A DNA stretch of 64,000 bases, from assembly GCF_050624435.1 (NCBI RefSeq), contig NC_134535.1, forward strand, positions 128,516,731 to 128,580,730, given 5' to 3'. Each line of letters begins with the position of its first letter. Within the stretch, counting starts at the first letter, position 1. Below, one piece after another: positions 45,956 to 56,625 of the stretch. Position numbers and translations under genes: made by a program. The stretch comes from Tenrec ecaudatus. Lineage: Eukaryota; Chordata; Mammalia; Afrosoricida; Tenrecidae. The notes below the pieces were generated by a model, which ran no database searches, had not been told where the DNA came from, and saw only the letters and a list, made by a program, of their open reading frames with translations.

Positions 45956-46584
45956 TATGGATTTCTTTGATACTGATTTTCCATGGTGGGGGGTGTCACC
46001 TTAGAATTTCTACTTTTTCATACTAATTTTCATTTCTGATTTTGTATTGTGTGTGGGGGGGTCACCTAAGAATTTCTTCTTAGAGGATCCTGGGTTGCCT
46101 TGCACATACAATGGAACTCGCTGCTCAAATGTAGTTAGTAGATATCAGGGCCCCTCTCCTATTCTAGTACTTGACTTGCTAAACAGAGAGTTGGGCTGAC
46201 AGGACTATATGGTCACTGGGTATCTTTCTCAAAGCCGCCATGTCTTCAGACATGGCCAAACTACAGTTTTGACCGATGGGATCAATATGGAGGAAGACCC
46301 CAAGCTCATAGTCCAATCTGAGACCAGAACTGGGGATGGAGTTGGGGGTGCAGGGATACAGCAGCTTTAGGAGACTGAGCCTTGCACCTCCTCAAGGAAG
46401 GGCAGATGCCACAGGACCCTGGACCAGTCACACTCCAGAGGCTGTCCAGGCAGAATGTGAAGCAAAAGGACCGGCCACATACTGGTGTTCTTTCACAGAC
46501 ATCGGGCTGATTATTTAACTGCAGAAAAATCTTGAAGCTTGCCTCATAGGAGGATGGAAGTATAATTAATAATATCTGTAGGTA
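45956..46584. other. Unassigned sequence with a small local duplication
   Basis: The block around 45985-46010 recurs at 46055-46085 ('ggtgtcaccttagaatttct' against 'ggggtcacctaagaatttct'), about 70 bp apart. Nothing else was recognised. Confidence 0.4.
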
Positions 46585-46960
46585 TTTGCTTCAGTGACCT
46601 AGTGCAGCTCGAACGGAAGTACCATCAGTGGATGACTTTAACAAACAGAAGTTTATTCTTTCACAGTTGAGGAGGCCAGATGTTTGATTCAGAATATGGG
46701 CTTTGGGGGCAGGCCTTCTCTCTAGCAGCTCTGGAGAAAGGCCTTGTCTTCTCCCAACATCTGTGGGCCATGTTCTTGGAGAGCTCTGTGGGTCTGGGAA
46801 TTAATTGGGGATTCTCCGAGCAGGGACTCTGGGTCCAAAGGATGCATCCTGTTGTTGATTACTCTATCTTAGTGGTAGCCAAGGATTTATCTTTCTGATT
46901 GCTTTCCCTTTGATGTTGTGTAAGATTAAAAAGTGGCAGAAACTCCACTTTCCTGGGATC
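46585..46960 (+). repeat. Ancient interspersed repeat, family not named
   Basis: 'gaagtaccatcagtggatga', 'ctttaacaaacagaagttta' and 'ttcacagttgaggaggccag' resemble a widespread old mammalian repeat whose sense strand reads as a 'taccacaaactgggtggctt' pattern. I cannot name the family securely. Confidence 0.45.
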
Positions 46961-47351
46961 AGGGTTGTGATCTGAATGAGGTTGTTGTATCTTACTCTAA
47001 TGCTTTCTCCTTCAAGTAATAAACATAATCTAATACTCATTACCCTGGCAAATATAAGTCTGTCTCACTGACACATAGAGGCCCCAAATGGAAGATAATT
47101 ACATCAGATCACAAAATAAAGGATAGCTACACGAGAGTAGAAATAAGTACCTAGCCAAGTTGATGCATATTTTGGGGGGTCATAATGCAATGCATGGCAG
47201 TACTCAAAAGGGCTGGTTAACTACAAAAATAAGAATGCTGGCTAATTATTATCATTTTTAACCTACACTATGTGATATAAATAAAACAAGGATTACAAAG
47301 CTAATTAGATAATTCATGGCCTAGCACAGTAACTTAAAGTAATCTGCTAAA

Positions 47352-47374
47352 CACACACACACACACACACACAC
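47352..47374 (+). repeat. (CA)n microsatellite
   Basis: About 12 CA dinucleotides. Confidence 0.9.
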
Positions 47375-47722
47375 GAAAGTAAATGACAAAGAACGTTACA
47401 AGGCTTCCAGCGTAACTGTCTCTGTGGTCAGCAGGCAGCTGAAGACACGTTCCCTCGAGAAACACACTTATCAAAGTTGTGGTCGGGTGCCTTCCAAGAC
47501 AGAGCCAATCAAAACAGTGGCTTCAGAGGGGAGTCTGCTCCCAAGGGGAAATCAATTTCAATTCACTTAAATACAAGCAGAAACATTACTTCAGAGGGTT
47601 AGGGCAGCTGTTTTGTGGGATCCCAAAGGGCAATCTTGATAGATTTTCTCAAAGGACACGGGATGATCGTGGGGCTTTCCCCTCTCTAATTTGTGGCACG
47701 TAACACACATGGTGGTGGAGGC

Positions 47723-47736
47723 GGGGGGGGGGGGGG
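47723..47736 (+). repeat. Poly(G) tract
   Basis: Fourteen consecutive G residues, preceded by GGTGGTGGAGGC. Such runs can form G-quadruplexes and are prone to sequencing error. Confidence 0.9.
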
Positions 47737-48026
47737 CATACAAAACACAGTTGCAGATCCCAGTGCATCTGAGCAGTATCCCTGTAAGCCAGGCGGGCTT
47801 AGTAGAAGGTTGGTTTTGTTCTGTTTTCACTTGAAACAGCATCGTTGGGAAAAGATCAGGAAACTTGCGCAAACAATTGTTTTAAGCGTCACAACAATAT
47901 ATCTACTCATTCTTTAAAATTAGCAAGGGTTGTCCTAAGAATTTTCTTGGGAGGCACTACAGCTCTGCTCTTACACTTCCAGACTTCTCCCTGTTCCCCA
48001 AACTCAAAGAACATTTAAAAGAAGCA

Positions 48027-48230
48027 TCATTTGAGGCTGGTCGAACTGCAGTTTTGCCGTGGTATGAATCGACGAGCGCAGGATTCTTGGGGGATGAAGC
48101 CATCGCAAGCCCATTGTTCTAGGACGGTGGCGATGTCATGAAATAATAGCTTCGCGTTCTGACATTTTTTGTTTCCTAAAGGTTTCTGATCGTGTAGTAA
48201 TCCTTTTGGCGGGAGATCAACATAACATGG
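48027..48230 (-). other. CpG-dense minus-strand open frame, unidentified
   Basis: A 67-codon minus-strand frame without an ATG runs between stops. The surrounding 230 bp hold about 15 CpG dinucleotides, far above the neighbouring sequence. I do not recognise the peptide. A second minus frame, also open, overlaps the upstream 30 codons, so a shifted retrocopy is possible. Equally, it may be a CpG-preserving regulatory block. Confidence 0.25.
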
Positions 48231-48349
48231 CTATCGTTGTGATCTTTGGCAGGCTCCAGTCTACTGTCGAGGCCACGGTGGTGTTTTGAGTGTTTTCTAA
48301 TCTTCCAGTATCCTAGCAGAGAGCAGTCTGTGGTGATCCAGAAGGGTGC

Positions 48350-48530
48350 CATTGGCTAGCTTTTGGAAATAGGTCAGTAGATCTTTCTTCCTCATCTAGC
48401 TTAGTTAGTCTGGAAGCTCCACTGAAATCTGTCTACCAGGGCTGACCCTTCTGGTATTTGAACTAAGGGAGGCTCGGCTGTTAGTACCATAGCAGTACTC
48501 AAGCCACCCCAGGATGAGATTGAACAGTGA
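48350..48530 (-). mobile_element. Antisense AfroSINE-like element
   Basis: 'agcttagttagtctggaagc', 'ctgacccttctggtatttga' and 'agcagtactcaagccacccc' resemble the body of an afrotherian SINE variant also seen at 56300-56460. The outer ends are unclear. Confidence 0.5.
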
Positions 48531-48634
48531 GGGTGGCAATACATGGGGAGGGTGGGGGGGCTTCAGGAATGTCATGGGAAAATGGAATTAAAAGATATGG
48601 AGAAATTTCATAATCTTGTTGACATGCCTCCTTG

Positions 48635-48638
<4 letters not shown>

Positions 48639-48670
<32 letters not shown>
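48639..48670 (+). repeat. (GT)n microsatellite
   Basis: About 16 GT dinucleotides directly next to an AfroSINE fragment. Confidence 0.9.
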
Positions 48671-48671
<1 letters not shown>

Positions 48672-48672
<1 letters not shown>

Positions 48673-48760
48673 TTAGTTGTCAAGTTGACCCTGACTCATG
48701 ACAACCTTCTAGATGACAGAAAGGAACATGGCCTGGTCCTATGTAATACAGTATTTCAGG
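48672..48760 (-). mobile_element. AfroSINE 3' fragment, antisense
   Basis: 'ttagttgtcaagttgaccct' and 'gactcatgacaacctt' are the antisense tail. The element is truncated after the mid-body. Confidence 0.6.
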
Positions 48761-49629
48761 ATGTGGGATACTCATCCTCTGTTTTTTCTTAATCCCCTAG
48801 TCTCCCAAATCAGGATACTAGGAATACCCCTTGTATATTGCACACACAAAAGTTTTGCTAGTGGAGAAATGAAATGCTATACATACACATACTCTAAAAA
48901 CAAAGTGCTGAATAATTGTAGGAGAGGACTATTTTTCTGAAGCTAAAGAAGGCTCTGGTATCTGAAATGCCCTGATATAGTAAGACCAACGTAGCAACAC
49001 ATTTTTTGGTTTCCTCAAATTTTTCCATCTCGGCTTTACATAAGCAGCCGTTTGACCTGCCCCCTGCTGAGGGTTGTGTGCGTATGGTCAGTAGTGTGAC
49101 TGCATAAGCCACGTGCTCCGGAAGAAATTAGAAGGCAACAGCGCTCATAAAGGACCTTAAAAATATTTGCAAAAGCACAAGCGTGGCGACGATCTGTCCA
49201 AATGAAAACAAACAAACAAGCATCCGAGAAGGTAGCCACTACGTTGATTTATGGTGCTCCAGGAAGTGGGAAAGGGACTCAGCACAGAGAAGAGCCCTGG
49301 CCCTGGGAGCGAGGGGCAGCCAGGCAGTGTATCGGCCCTCAATGAGCTGGAGCCTGATAGACGCTCCATCCCACCCTCTCCTCCTCCAATCCTTTAGGAG
49401 AGATGCCTCCTCTGAAGACGTTCTCCAAACACCTTTGGCCTTTCCTGGACCAAAATCTGCATGTTCGCTCAACTTCACTAGGATCTTGGCTGTAGCTGGG
49501 ATTCAACTTCTGTAGCCTACCCATCTTGTACTAGGGAATGTCACACTTGCCCTCACAAGCAGAGGGGGCATCCAGTGGTCTCTCAGCTACCCTTGTGCAA
49601 CATTCTCAGAGAGAAATGGCTGTGACCAT
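48761..49629. other. Unassigned sequence
   Basis: No repeat family or recognised coding frame. Overlapping opposite-strand frames at 49157-49524 have no domain. Confidence 0.4.
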
Positions 49630-50130
49630 GTGGCAGTTACATAATCTGCCGTCAACTTGAGACTATTAAGAGTAAAGGGATGGAGTTTAGCCTGTCAGTC
49701 AGGTGGCATCTTGATGACCTCATTTGGAGGTGCTGAAAAGATAAATAGTTCAATGGAGGTGGGACACACATACACTTTCTGTGTGACATTCCTGTTGAGA
49801 AGCCATATCAAGCTACACTGATGGAGCCAGAACCCTGGAGCTGGAGGATCCTCGTGGAGAGCCACACCAGCACTGAGATGTTTCCACCACCACTGGATCC
49901 ACAAGACTTCCCACCCATGATCTTCCTGCATTCAGCATCATTGCATGTGTTGTGTGAGTCTGAAGAGGAATTTATAGATTGGTATCGGACAGATGGGCTA
50001 ATATCGAACTTATGGACTTGATCTGGGACAGGATGTTTTCTTAATATACAATTACTCTTTATATAAAACTCTTTCTTATGCACACATGAATGTATATGAA
50101 TTTGTTTCTCTAGTCAACCCAGGCTAACAC
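49630..50130 (+). repeat. ERVL-like solo LTR
   Basis: The best preserved copy of the family: starts 'tggcagttacataatctgcc' and 'gtcaacttgagactattaag', contains 'attactctttatataaaact' (a possible TATA region) and ends 'gtttctctagtcaacccagg' plus 'ctaacac'. No internal sequence follows. Confidence 0.75.
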
Positions 50131-50496
50131 TAACCCGGACTTCCCTCCCTGTGCTAGATTAGGAATGCCTTGCTGGCTGGGACCAGCAGGAAGGAATCTC
50201 TGCATCCTCCCCTCAGGGAGTGGGTGTTACAGAGACATATATAAGACAGAGAAGTGTGGAGTTGTAGAGGGTGAGTGGGACAGAGAAGCAGTAAGCTTAC
50301 TGCCTCCATCAGCTGCCCAAGCATCATCTTACCCCAGGACTTGGGACCTCTGTTCTAGCACCAAGATCCCACTCAAATTACCTGACTGACTAGGATCTGT
50401 TAAAAGAACACTCTTTGAAATGTACTTACGGTTTTCCTGTAACCGCACATGAGCGAATTCACACTCACTGAACAGAACACTCACCTCTCAGTGGCA
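50131..50496. other. Unassigned sequence
   Basis: No repeat family or convincing coding frame. Confidence 0.4.
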
Positions 50497-50897
50497 GGAG
50501 TCCCAGGGTGGTACAAATGGCTAACATGATTGGCTGCTAACAGAAATTCTGATGGTTCAAATCCACCCAGAGACACAATGGAATACAGATTTGGAGATTT
50601 AATTTTTTAAAAATTAACTGAGGGTAGGGGAGTGGGGAGGGAGAGGAAAAACGAGGAGCTGCTACCAAGGGTTCAAATAGAAGGCAAATGTTTTGAGAAT
50701 GATGATGGCAACAAATGTACAAATGTGATTGACACAATGGATGTACGTATGGATTGTGATAAGAGTTGTATGAGCCTCCGATCAAATGATTCTTTTTAAA
50801 AAAATTAACCATCGAAAACCCTATGGAGCAAAAGTCCCCCCTTTTTTCACATGCGGTCACCATAAGTTGGAATCAACTCAACAGTGACAGTTTCTGG
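50497..50897 (+). mobile_element. AfroSINE interrupted by L1-type 3' end
   Basis: Left part 50497-50618 has the head 'ggagtcccagggtggtacaa', 'tggctgctaacagaaattct' and B box 'ggttcaaatccaccc'. Right part 50810-50897 resumes with 'catcgaaaaccctatggagc' and the tail 'cataagttggaatcaactca'. The interruption is an inserted LINE 3' end with a 10 bp target duplication. Confidence 0.85.
50619..50799 (+). mobile_element. L1-type 3' end, 181 bp, nested in AfroSINE
   Basis: Sense copy of the last 181 bp of the 15.6-17.8 kb unit: 'tgtgattgacacaatggatg' (position 50725) and 'aagagttgtatgagcctccg'. Flanked by aaaaattaac at 50609-50618 and 50800-50809. The T/A-rich right end and the duplication fix the strand and confirm that the unit is a retroposon 3' end. 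Confidence 0.85.
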
Positions 50898-50942
50898 ATG
50901 ACTGGGTAGAAACTCATTTAAAAGTATTTATTGGACACCTAT

Positions 50943-51147
50943 GAGACTTATTGATGTAGTGGTTACTTGTGGGGCTGGTAACCACAAGGTCCATGGTTCA
51001 AAACCACCAGTCAATCCACGGGAGAAAGATGAGGCTTTCTGCATCTAGTCCTTAAAGCATCACAGTCTCTCAAACACTCAGGACCTGCTCTACCCTGTCC
51101 TCTAGGGTCACTCTGAGGCAGAACCATTTGATGGTAGTGTGTTTATC
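50943..51147 (+). mobile_element. AfroSINE
   Basis: 'gttacttgtggggctggtaa', B box 'atggttcaaaaccaccag', 'cgggagaaagatgaggcttt' and 'cctgtcctctagggtcactc' follow the family order. Confidence 0.85.
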
Positions 51148-51194
51148 TCAGGGCTGGCACTCAGGTTGATTCTGGGAAACAAGGACGATTTGAT

Positions 51195-51310
51195 TGTCAA
51201 GAACAACACTTGACTTCACAGAGGAAGCAGCTGAGTCTCAAAAGGGGTGTGACCCCCAAAGTCGCAGAATGCAGGGCCCAGCCAAGCCCAGCACTCTGAT
51301 CCCTTGACCC
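51195..51310 (-). mobile_element. MIR-like remnant, antisense
   Basis: 'cttcacagaggaagcagctg', 'agtcgcagaatgcagggccc' and 'cccagcactctgatccctt' follow the antisense MIR pattern. Confidence 0.5.
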
Positions 51311-54300
51311 CCACGCCAGTGTTCATTCACAACTCTGAGGCTCCATTCATGGTACCTCCTGTTTTTTTGCTTCTGCTTCTCCTGGAGTCTGTGAATCCTT
51401 TCTCTTGCCCCCAGGGAAAGAAGAAGTGGCTGGTAGTTTCCCCGAAGACAGAGACCTGGCGAGCCATCCAGAGACGAGTTGGAGGATGAACAGGAGCAGG
51501 GTAAGGGAGAGAGACGAGGAAGTCAGATTTGTGATGGGGTCTTAAGGCAAAGGGAAGCTTCAAGTGAAGGAGTCTCCTGCGCTAGTCTCCTTCTCCAGAG
51601 CAAACACGACGCAGCATCCAAAAGATCCCAGCCCTACTTCCCTCTGTGCAGAACAGCCTTTCCCGGCTCCGTAGGCTGGCAAGGTCTCCTCTACAGCTGA
51701 GGGGAAATCAGGAGCTCCCGTCTTCGCGGCTCACCCACAAGCAGACAAGAAACAGGTACTGTGAATCCACCTTTTCTCTCCCCAAGATAGGAGTCCCGCG
51801 GCTTCCACAGCCTGTCTGAGTGAGCCAAAGCTTGTCTCTGTGGATGCTGGCCCAGCCCCAGCTTCCTACCTCTGCGCCCTTCCTGCCAATTAACGTATCC
51901 GTCCTTCCCTACAGGTGGGGAAGAAGCCCCCTGTGACTGCTGTCTGGCTGCTGGGGCCCCACCTACCTGTGCCTGGCAGGGCCGGAGCACCCCTGAGGAG
52001 GAGCAGTGTGTTCCAGTGTGAAACCCACCCTTCTATCTCCTTGCCGGGGAGAAGAGGGGAAGACAGGGCTGGGGGTGGCAGAGAAGTCCGGGGGCCGGTT
52101 TAAGGCAAACAGACTGAGCTGCTTACAACCCACTGAGGCTGCCAGCAGCCCCAGATGGCACCCCACCTGCTGCTCTTGCTGGAAATTGATTTTGGAAGCT
52201 ACAAGGTGGGGGGAGGGGGAAGCAGGAGAAGTGGCGATGGGGCATGGAGAGAGAGGGTGAAGAGAGTTGCCAAGTGGAGGGTGGGGATTATAAGCTTTGA
52301 TAAAGACACTTAGTCAAAATGGTCAGGGATCCGAGAGAGGGGCCCGCAAACAGACATGGTACTAGGGGTCTCTTTCCCCAGAATGTATGCCTCTGTTTCC
52401 TATTGTATTTCCACCTTGATGCTTTTTCTCCATTCTCCTCTATCCTCCTCTCTGAAGATGCCCCCTTGTCGTGTGAGGTAACTTGCTAAGGAGGTCCTGG
52501 GCTTAGGCAGTACCTCAGGCCCCCGTTCACAACTTCCTCCCTTGTGTAGCCCCTGCACTCAGTTCTGTATACACAAGAATTACAGACACCCCAAATCACA
52601 TGTGTATCAAGACTCCCCAAACTTTCAGGCACCTCTTTCACCCCACTGATCTAGTCCTCCTACACAACACAAAGACAGAAAGTGGTGTCCTGTGGATCTG
52701 TCCTAAGCCCAAGGACAAATGGCCCAATCCATGGTGAGATCTTTATGGAGCACCCGGCATAGTGTAAGGAAAGCAGCCCAGGTGTGCCCAAGACTGCACT
52801 CTCTGTCCCCTGCTGCTGTGAACTCGCACCCAGAGCAACGGTGTGTGAACTGCCCCAGCCTGCCGACTCTCTGAGTACAGACTTCTGGGTCTTCCTCCCA
52901 TGAAGCTACGGGGCTTTTTCCAAACACCATCCTTGTGGTAAGCAGTCAAGCACTGCGTTGTTCCATCCCCAAAGCTTATTGCCTGCTAGCATGCTAGAGC
53001 CAACAAGGGGGTCAGAGATGAAAGAGACTACCTCCTGGTGCCTATGAAAGAGTTCCAGGGAGAGATCACATTTTGAAAGGGAATTGAGAGGTGTCAAAGA
53101 CGGAAGGAAACCATGGGTCTCAAAGATGCGTGGGTTGTTGGTAAAGCACCACAGAATCCTCAAGCAGACACAGGGAGCAGAGTCTTTTGGCTGGAGGGGA
53201 AACAATAGAGGAGTGGAGTGGATGGATGGACCATTGACCTTCATGCAGCCCAGCCTGACCTTTGCACTCATGCTGGCGCTCCAGGAGGCCTCACTGGGCA
53301 CGGCGAGCCTAGGTGGGTGGGTGTGTGAAGCGGGGTCTTCTGCGGGTGGCCTTAGTTTAGTCTGATGGAACAGATAGGGAGGAGAGTAACGAAGCCATTG
53401 CAACAGTCCTGGCAAACCATGAGTGAGGCTGTGAACCAAGGTGGCGGTGATGGTGGAAATGGGAACAATCTGGCCTCCACACAGGAGAGGTGACACACTC
53501 ATTCATTCCTTAATTTAAGGTGAGAAGGAGGCATGGAGAGCAAAGGAGAGCAATGAATCTGCAGGAAAGGACTTGCTATGAAGTGCCCAGACACTCAAGG
53601 AGCCATAGCCTGGGTCTTCGGCCTTCTACTATAGATACATTCTCAGGTTCCACTGGTTCCTCTGCAGGGGAGTGGGGGTGGGGGGCGAACTCCAAAAAGT
53701 ACTCTGGCTCAGAGTAGAGAGCTTATTGGGGTTAAACATGGAATGAGAGGCAGAAGATAGAGGAGATCCCAGGGCTAACTAGTGGGATCTACCCCACTCC
53801 AGGTGCCATCTGGGAGTGATGTACCTGCATGCTGGCCTTAGACTGTGCTCACTCACGGTCTCCATGACTGTGGACACGAACCTGTCTTTGCCTGAGCAGT
53901 GGGGACTTGAAAGCCTGTCCCCCTGCAGAAAATTCTCCTCTTCACTCCCTTGCCTCTTGTCTGGACAGGAGCCCATATCATTAAATGCAAATAATCCCAG
54001 CCCCGGTCAAATCCTCAAAGAGGAGGGACAGACCTCTCTTCTCAATGGAAGGATGTTGTTATTTTTTTTTTTTTAATAAATGATTAAGAATTACAACAGA
54101 GCATCTGCCCAACCTGGGAAGGGCCACTCTTGCCAAAAAAAGCATGCTACTGCTTGCTCCTAATGCCTGAGCACAGAGCAAAGTTTTAATCTGCTCTTGT
54201 GTTTCAGCGTCATTGCTGACCCAGTGAGCTCACTCCCTCCTCTGGGCCTTAGCTGAATCTTGAAGGAGGTGGCAGGGATTGCTCTGTGAATCAGTCCTTC

Positions 54301-54902
54301 TGCTGGTTCGGCAGGCAGCATCCCTGTAGGGACTATGTGCAGACCTTGAGGAGTTGAGTTGCCCATCTGTCTCCCAATACATGGCAGCTAGGTAAGACCC
54401 TGGGAAGACTGTGAGGACCCAGGATTAGGGTCAGACCTAACCTGGCTGAGCTATCAGTTTGGAGAGTTCATCACAACTGCCCTGGGCCGCATGAGCATCT
54501 GAGTCCTTGAAGAACCACATGCACTTACAGCCCTGCGTAGATGCCATTGCAATAGGAAGCAAAAGTCTGCTATTAGGGCCCACAGTTACCCACACTCCCC
54601 TGAGGAAGGGCAAACACAGGAGTACTGGACTCAAGTGCCATCAAAGCTGGCCTGCAGGTCTCCAGCTTCCTTTTCCTGGACACTTTGCATCTTTAGTAAA
54701 GTCTTGCTTGCTGGCCTCATAGGAGCTCTGTACACTCTCTCGACTCCTCCCCAAACTTCCCACCAGAACATGTATGATACATTCACTCAAACTAGGTTAC
54801 AATGTCTGTGGTTCGTCCTCCTGGAGTTGTTACATGATGCTGGCAGTACCAGCTAAGACAAGTTGAACAGATGGGTGCTGCGTGATACATTTGGGATACC
54901 CG
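51311..54902. other. Unassigned, GC-richer sequence; largest repeat-poor block
   Basis: The longest stretch with little recognisable repeat. A weak L2-like piece lies at about 53390-53470. An exon-like segment (51415-51500) is reported as a finding. The 198-codon minus frame at 52906-53502 is the longest in the block, but the plus frame at 53084-53365 overlaps it and neither shows a recognisable domain. Confidence 0.4.
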
Positions 54903-55115
54903 TAAGGTGACCAGATTTTAACATTGGTAAAGCGGGACACCATTGATAAAATTCATATCCTGGCGAAATAGCCACATGACAGCGGAAAACCATATACCCT
55001 AGCTTCTTATGCATTCTTTCCAAACTCGGGGCTTTTATAAAACGCTGAAGGATGTGGGGAAAAATTGTAAAAAATCTGGACTGTCCCGCCCAAAGTGGGA
55101 TGTCTGGTCACCTTA
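54903..55115. mobile_element. Short DNA transposon with 13 bp inverted ends, family unknown
   Basis: The ends are perfect inverted repeats: taaggtgaccaga at 54903-54915 and tctggtcacctta at 55103-55115. Internal sub-terminal blocks are also partly complementary (agcgggacacc against gactgtcccgccc). It is 213 bp with no coding frame. A TA at each outer edge would fit a TA target duplication (Tc1/mariner-like), but no longer duplication is seen, so the superfamily is open. Confidence 0.6.
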
Positions 55116-55393
55116 ACAGGGTCAAGAAGCTCTTCCCAAGAACGGTGATAGACTCGCAGGAGCGTAGAGCTGAGGGATAAGAGACTTGGCTTCTAGTGTG
55201 TCTCTGAGGCTAACTTGCTGGCTAACTGTGAATAAGTCGCCTTTTCCTCTCTTGTGCCACGTGCACCATGAGCTCAATTCCCTCTGCTTGGGAGTATGAA
55301 ATCGATGAAGTGTATGAAGCATTTAGCACCAACCACTACAATTGTAAGGATGGGGCAAGACCCAGCAATGCTTTGTTCTGTTATATGTAGGTG

Positions 55394-55540
55394 TGGTAGC
55401 TCCATAATCTCGTGTCAACTTGAAGATATTAAGAGTGAGGGGGTGGAGTCTAGAATCAATCAGGTCACTGGGCTGATGATGCTTCCTTGTAGGTGTGGCC
55501 TTCTCATGAGGATTATGGTACTTCCTCTCTTTCTACTGAG

Positions 55541-55590
<50 letters not shown>

Positions 55591-55949
55591 GTCTCTCTGT
55601 CTCTCTCTCTCGCTCGCTCGCTCGCTCACTCTGCTTCACCTTCCTGTTGAGGAGACTCACTCAGAGAGCCAGAGAATCCAGTGCTGACTTGCTTCCACCA
55701 GCATGGAATCCACAAGACTTTCCACCCACCAGCCTGTGATCTTCCTGTATCGGCATCACTGCGTGTGCTGCTGAAGAGGAATTTACGGACTAGTATCAGC
55801 CATTATGGGCTAGTATTGGACTTACGGACTTGATTTGGACTGGGCTGGGGTGTTTTCTAAATATACAATTGCTCTTGAATATAAAGCTCTCTCTTACACG
55901 CACATGAGTGTCTCCGGATTGGTTGCGCTAGTCAATCCGCACTCACACA
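55394..55949 (+). repeat. ERVL-like LTR carrying a CT microsatellite
   Basis: Same family as 49630-50130: starts 'tggtagctccataatctcgt' then 'gtcaacttgaagatatt', ends 'gcgctagtcaatccgcactc' and 'acaca'. It is followed by 'ggaggggtactgg', like the internal leader seen after the LTR at 4047, so part of a provirus leader may survive here. Confidence 0.7.
55545..55626 (+). repeat. (CT)n microsatellite inside LTR
   Basis: About 80 bp of CT with a few G changes, grading into a CTCG run (ctcgctcgctcgctcgctc). Confidence 0.95.
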
Positions 55950-56194
55950 GGAGGGGTACTGGAAACTGACTTAACAGCACCTGAAACAACAAAGCAACTG
56001 CAACCACATCTGACAAGTGGCTAAGCACACACTGAATATGTCTGCTCCCCACTTCCTTTGCACTGCTTCTCAATTGTTCCCCAACCCCCCTCCAATGTTA
56101 TCTTCCTTGTCCACCAGTGGGCTGTACTGGAATCTAGTCAGGAGCCTTTTGCATCCACAAGGATTCATGTTTAGAACCCTTCCTTTACATCCAT

Positions 56195-56460
56195 CTCTTT
56201 TGCTGTTAGCTCCTGTCGAGTCGATTCCTGATTCATGGCAACCCCAGACACAACAAGATTAAACCATTGAATCTGGAAGGTTTTCAGGGGCTGCTTTTCT
56301 AAAGCAGATCACCAGACCCTTCTTGCTAGTCTATTTTAGCCTGGAACGTCATTGTTCAGCGTCTTAGCAACACACAAGCCCCGAATGACAGGCAATCACT
56401 GCTCATACTGGGAATCGACCCTGCGTCTTCCCAGTGAAAAGTGAGACTGCTACCACTGAC
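56195..56460 (-). mobile_element. AfroSINE variant, antisense
   Basis: The antisense tail 'ctgtcgagtcgattcctgat' and 'tcatggcaaccccagacaca', body 'ggttttcaggggctgctttt', then 'cttagcaacacacaagcccc' and 'actgggaatcgaccctgcgt'. The longer right half differs from the common type and resembles 48350-48530. Confidence 0.7.
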
Positions 56461-56509
56461 TCCCCACTGCCTCCAGCGAGGTGCTGTGGAACCAACCCTG
56501 ACTCGGGTC

Positions 56510-56625
56510 AACCCTCAGAAACCCCACCCAACCAAACCCAACCCCATTGCCCTCAAACGGATTGTGACTCATCGACCTGATCTAGGTTTTCTGAGACTGT
56601 AAATCTTTACTGGAGTCCAGCTGTC
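56510..56625 (-). mobile_element. AfroSINE tail fragment, antisense
   Basis: 'aaacccaaccccattgccct', 'caaacggattgtgactcatc' and 'ctgagactgtaaatctttac' are the antisense tail and lower body. The rest is missing. Confidence 0.7.

Noticed and set aside
52906-53502. 198-codon minus-strand frame
   Set aside because: No domain or motif is recognisable, a 93-codon plus-strand frame overlaps it, and part of it covers a weak L2-like repeat. Possible but unsupported.
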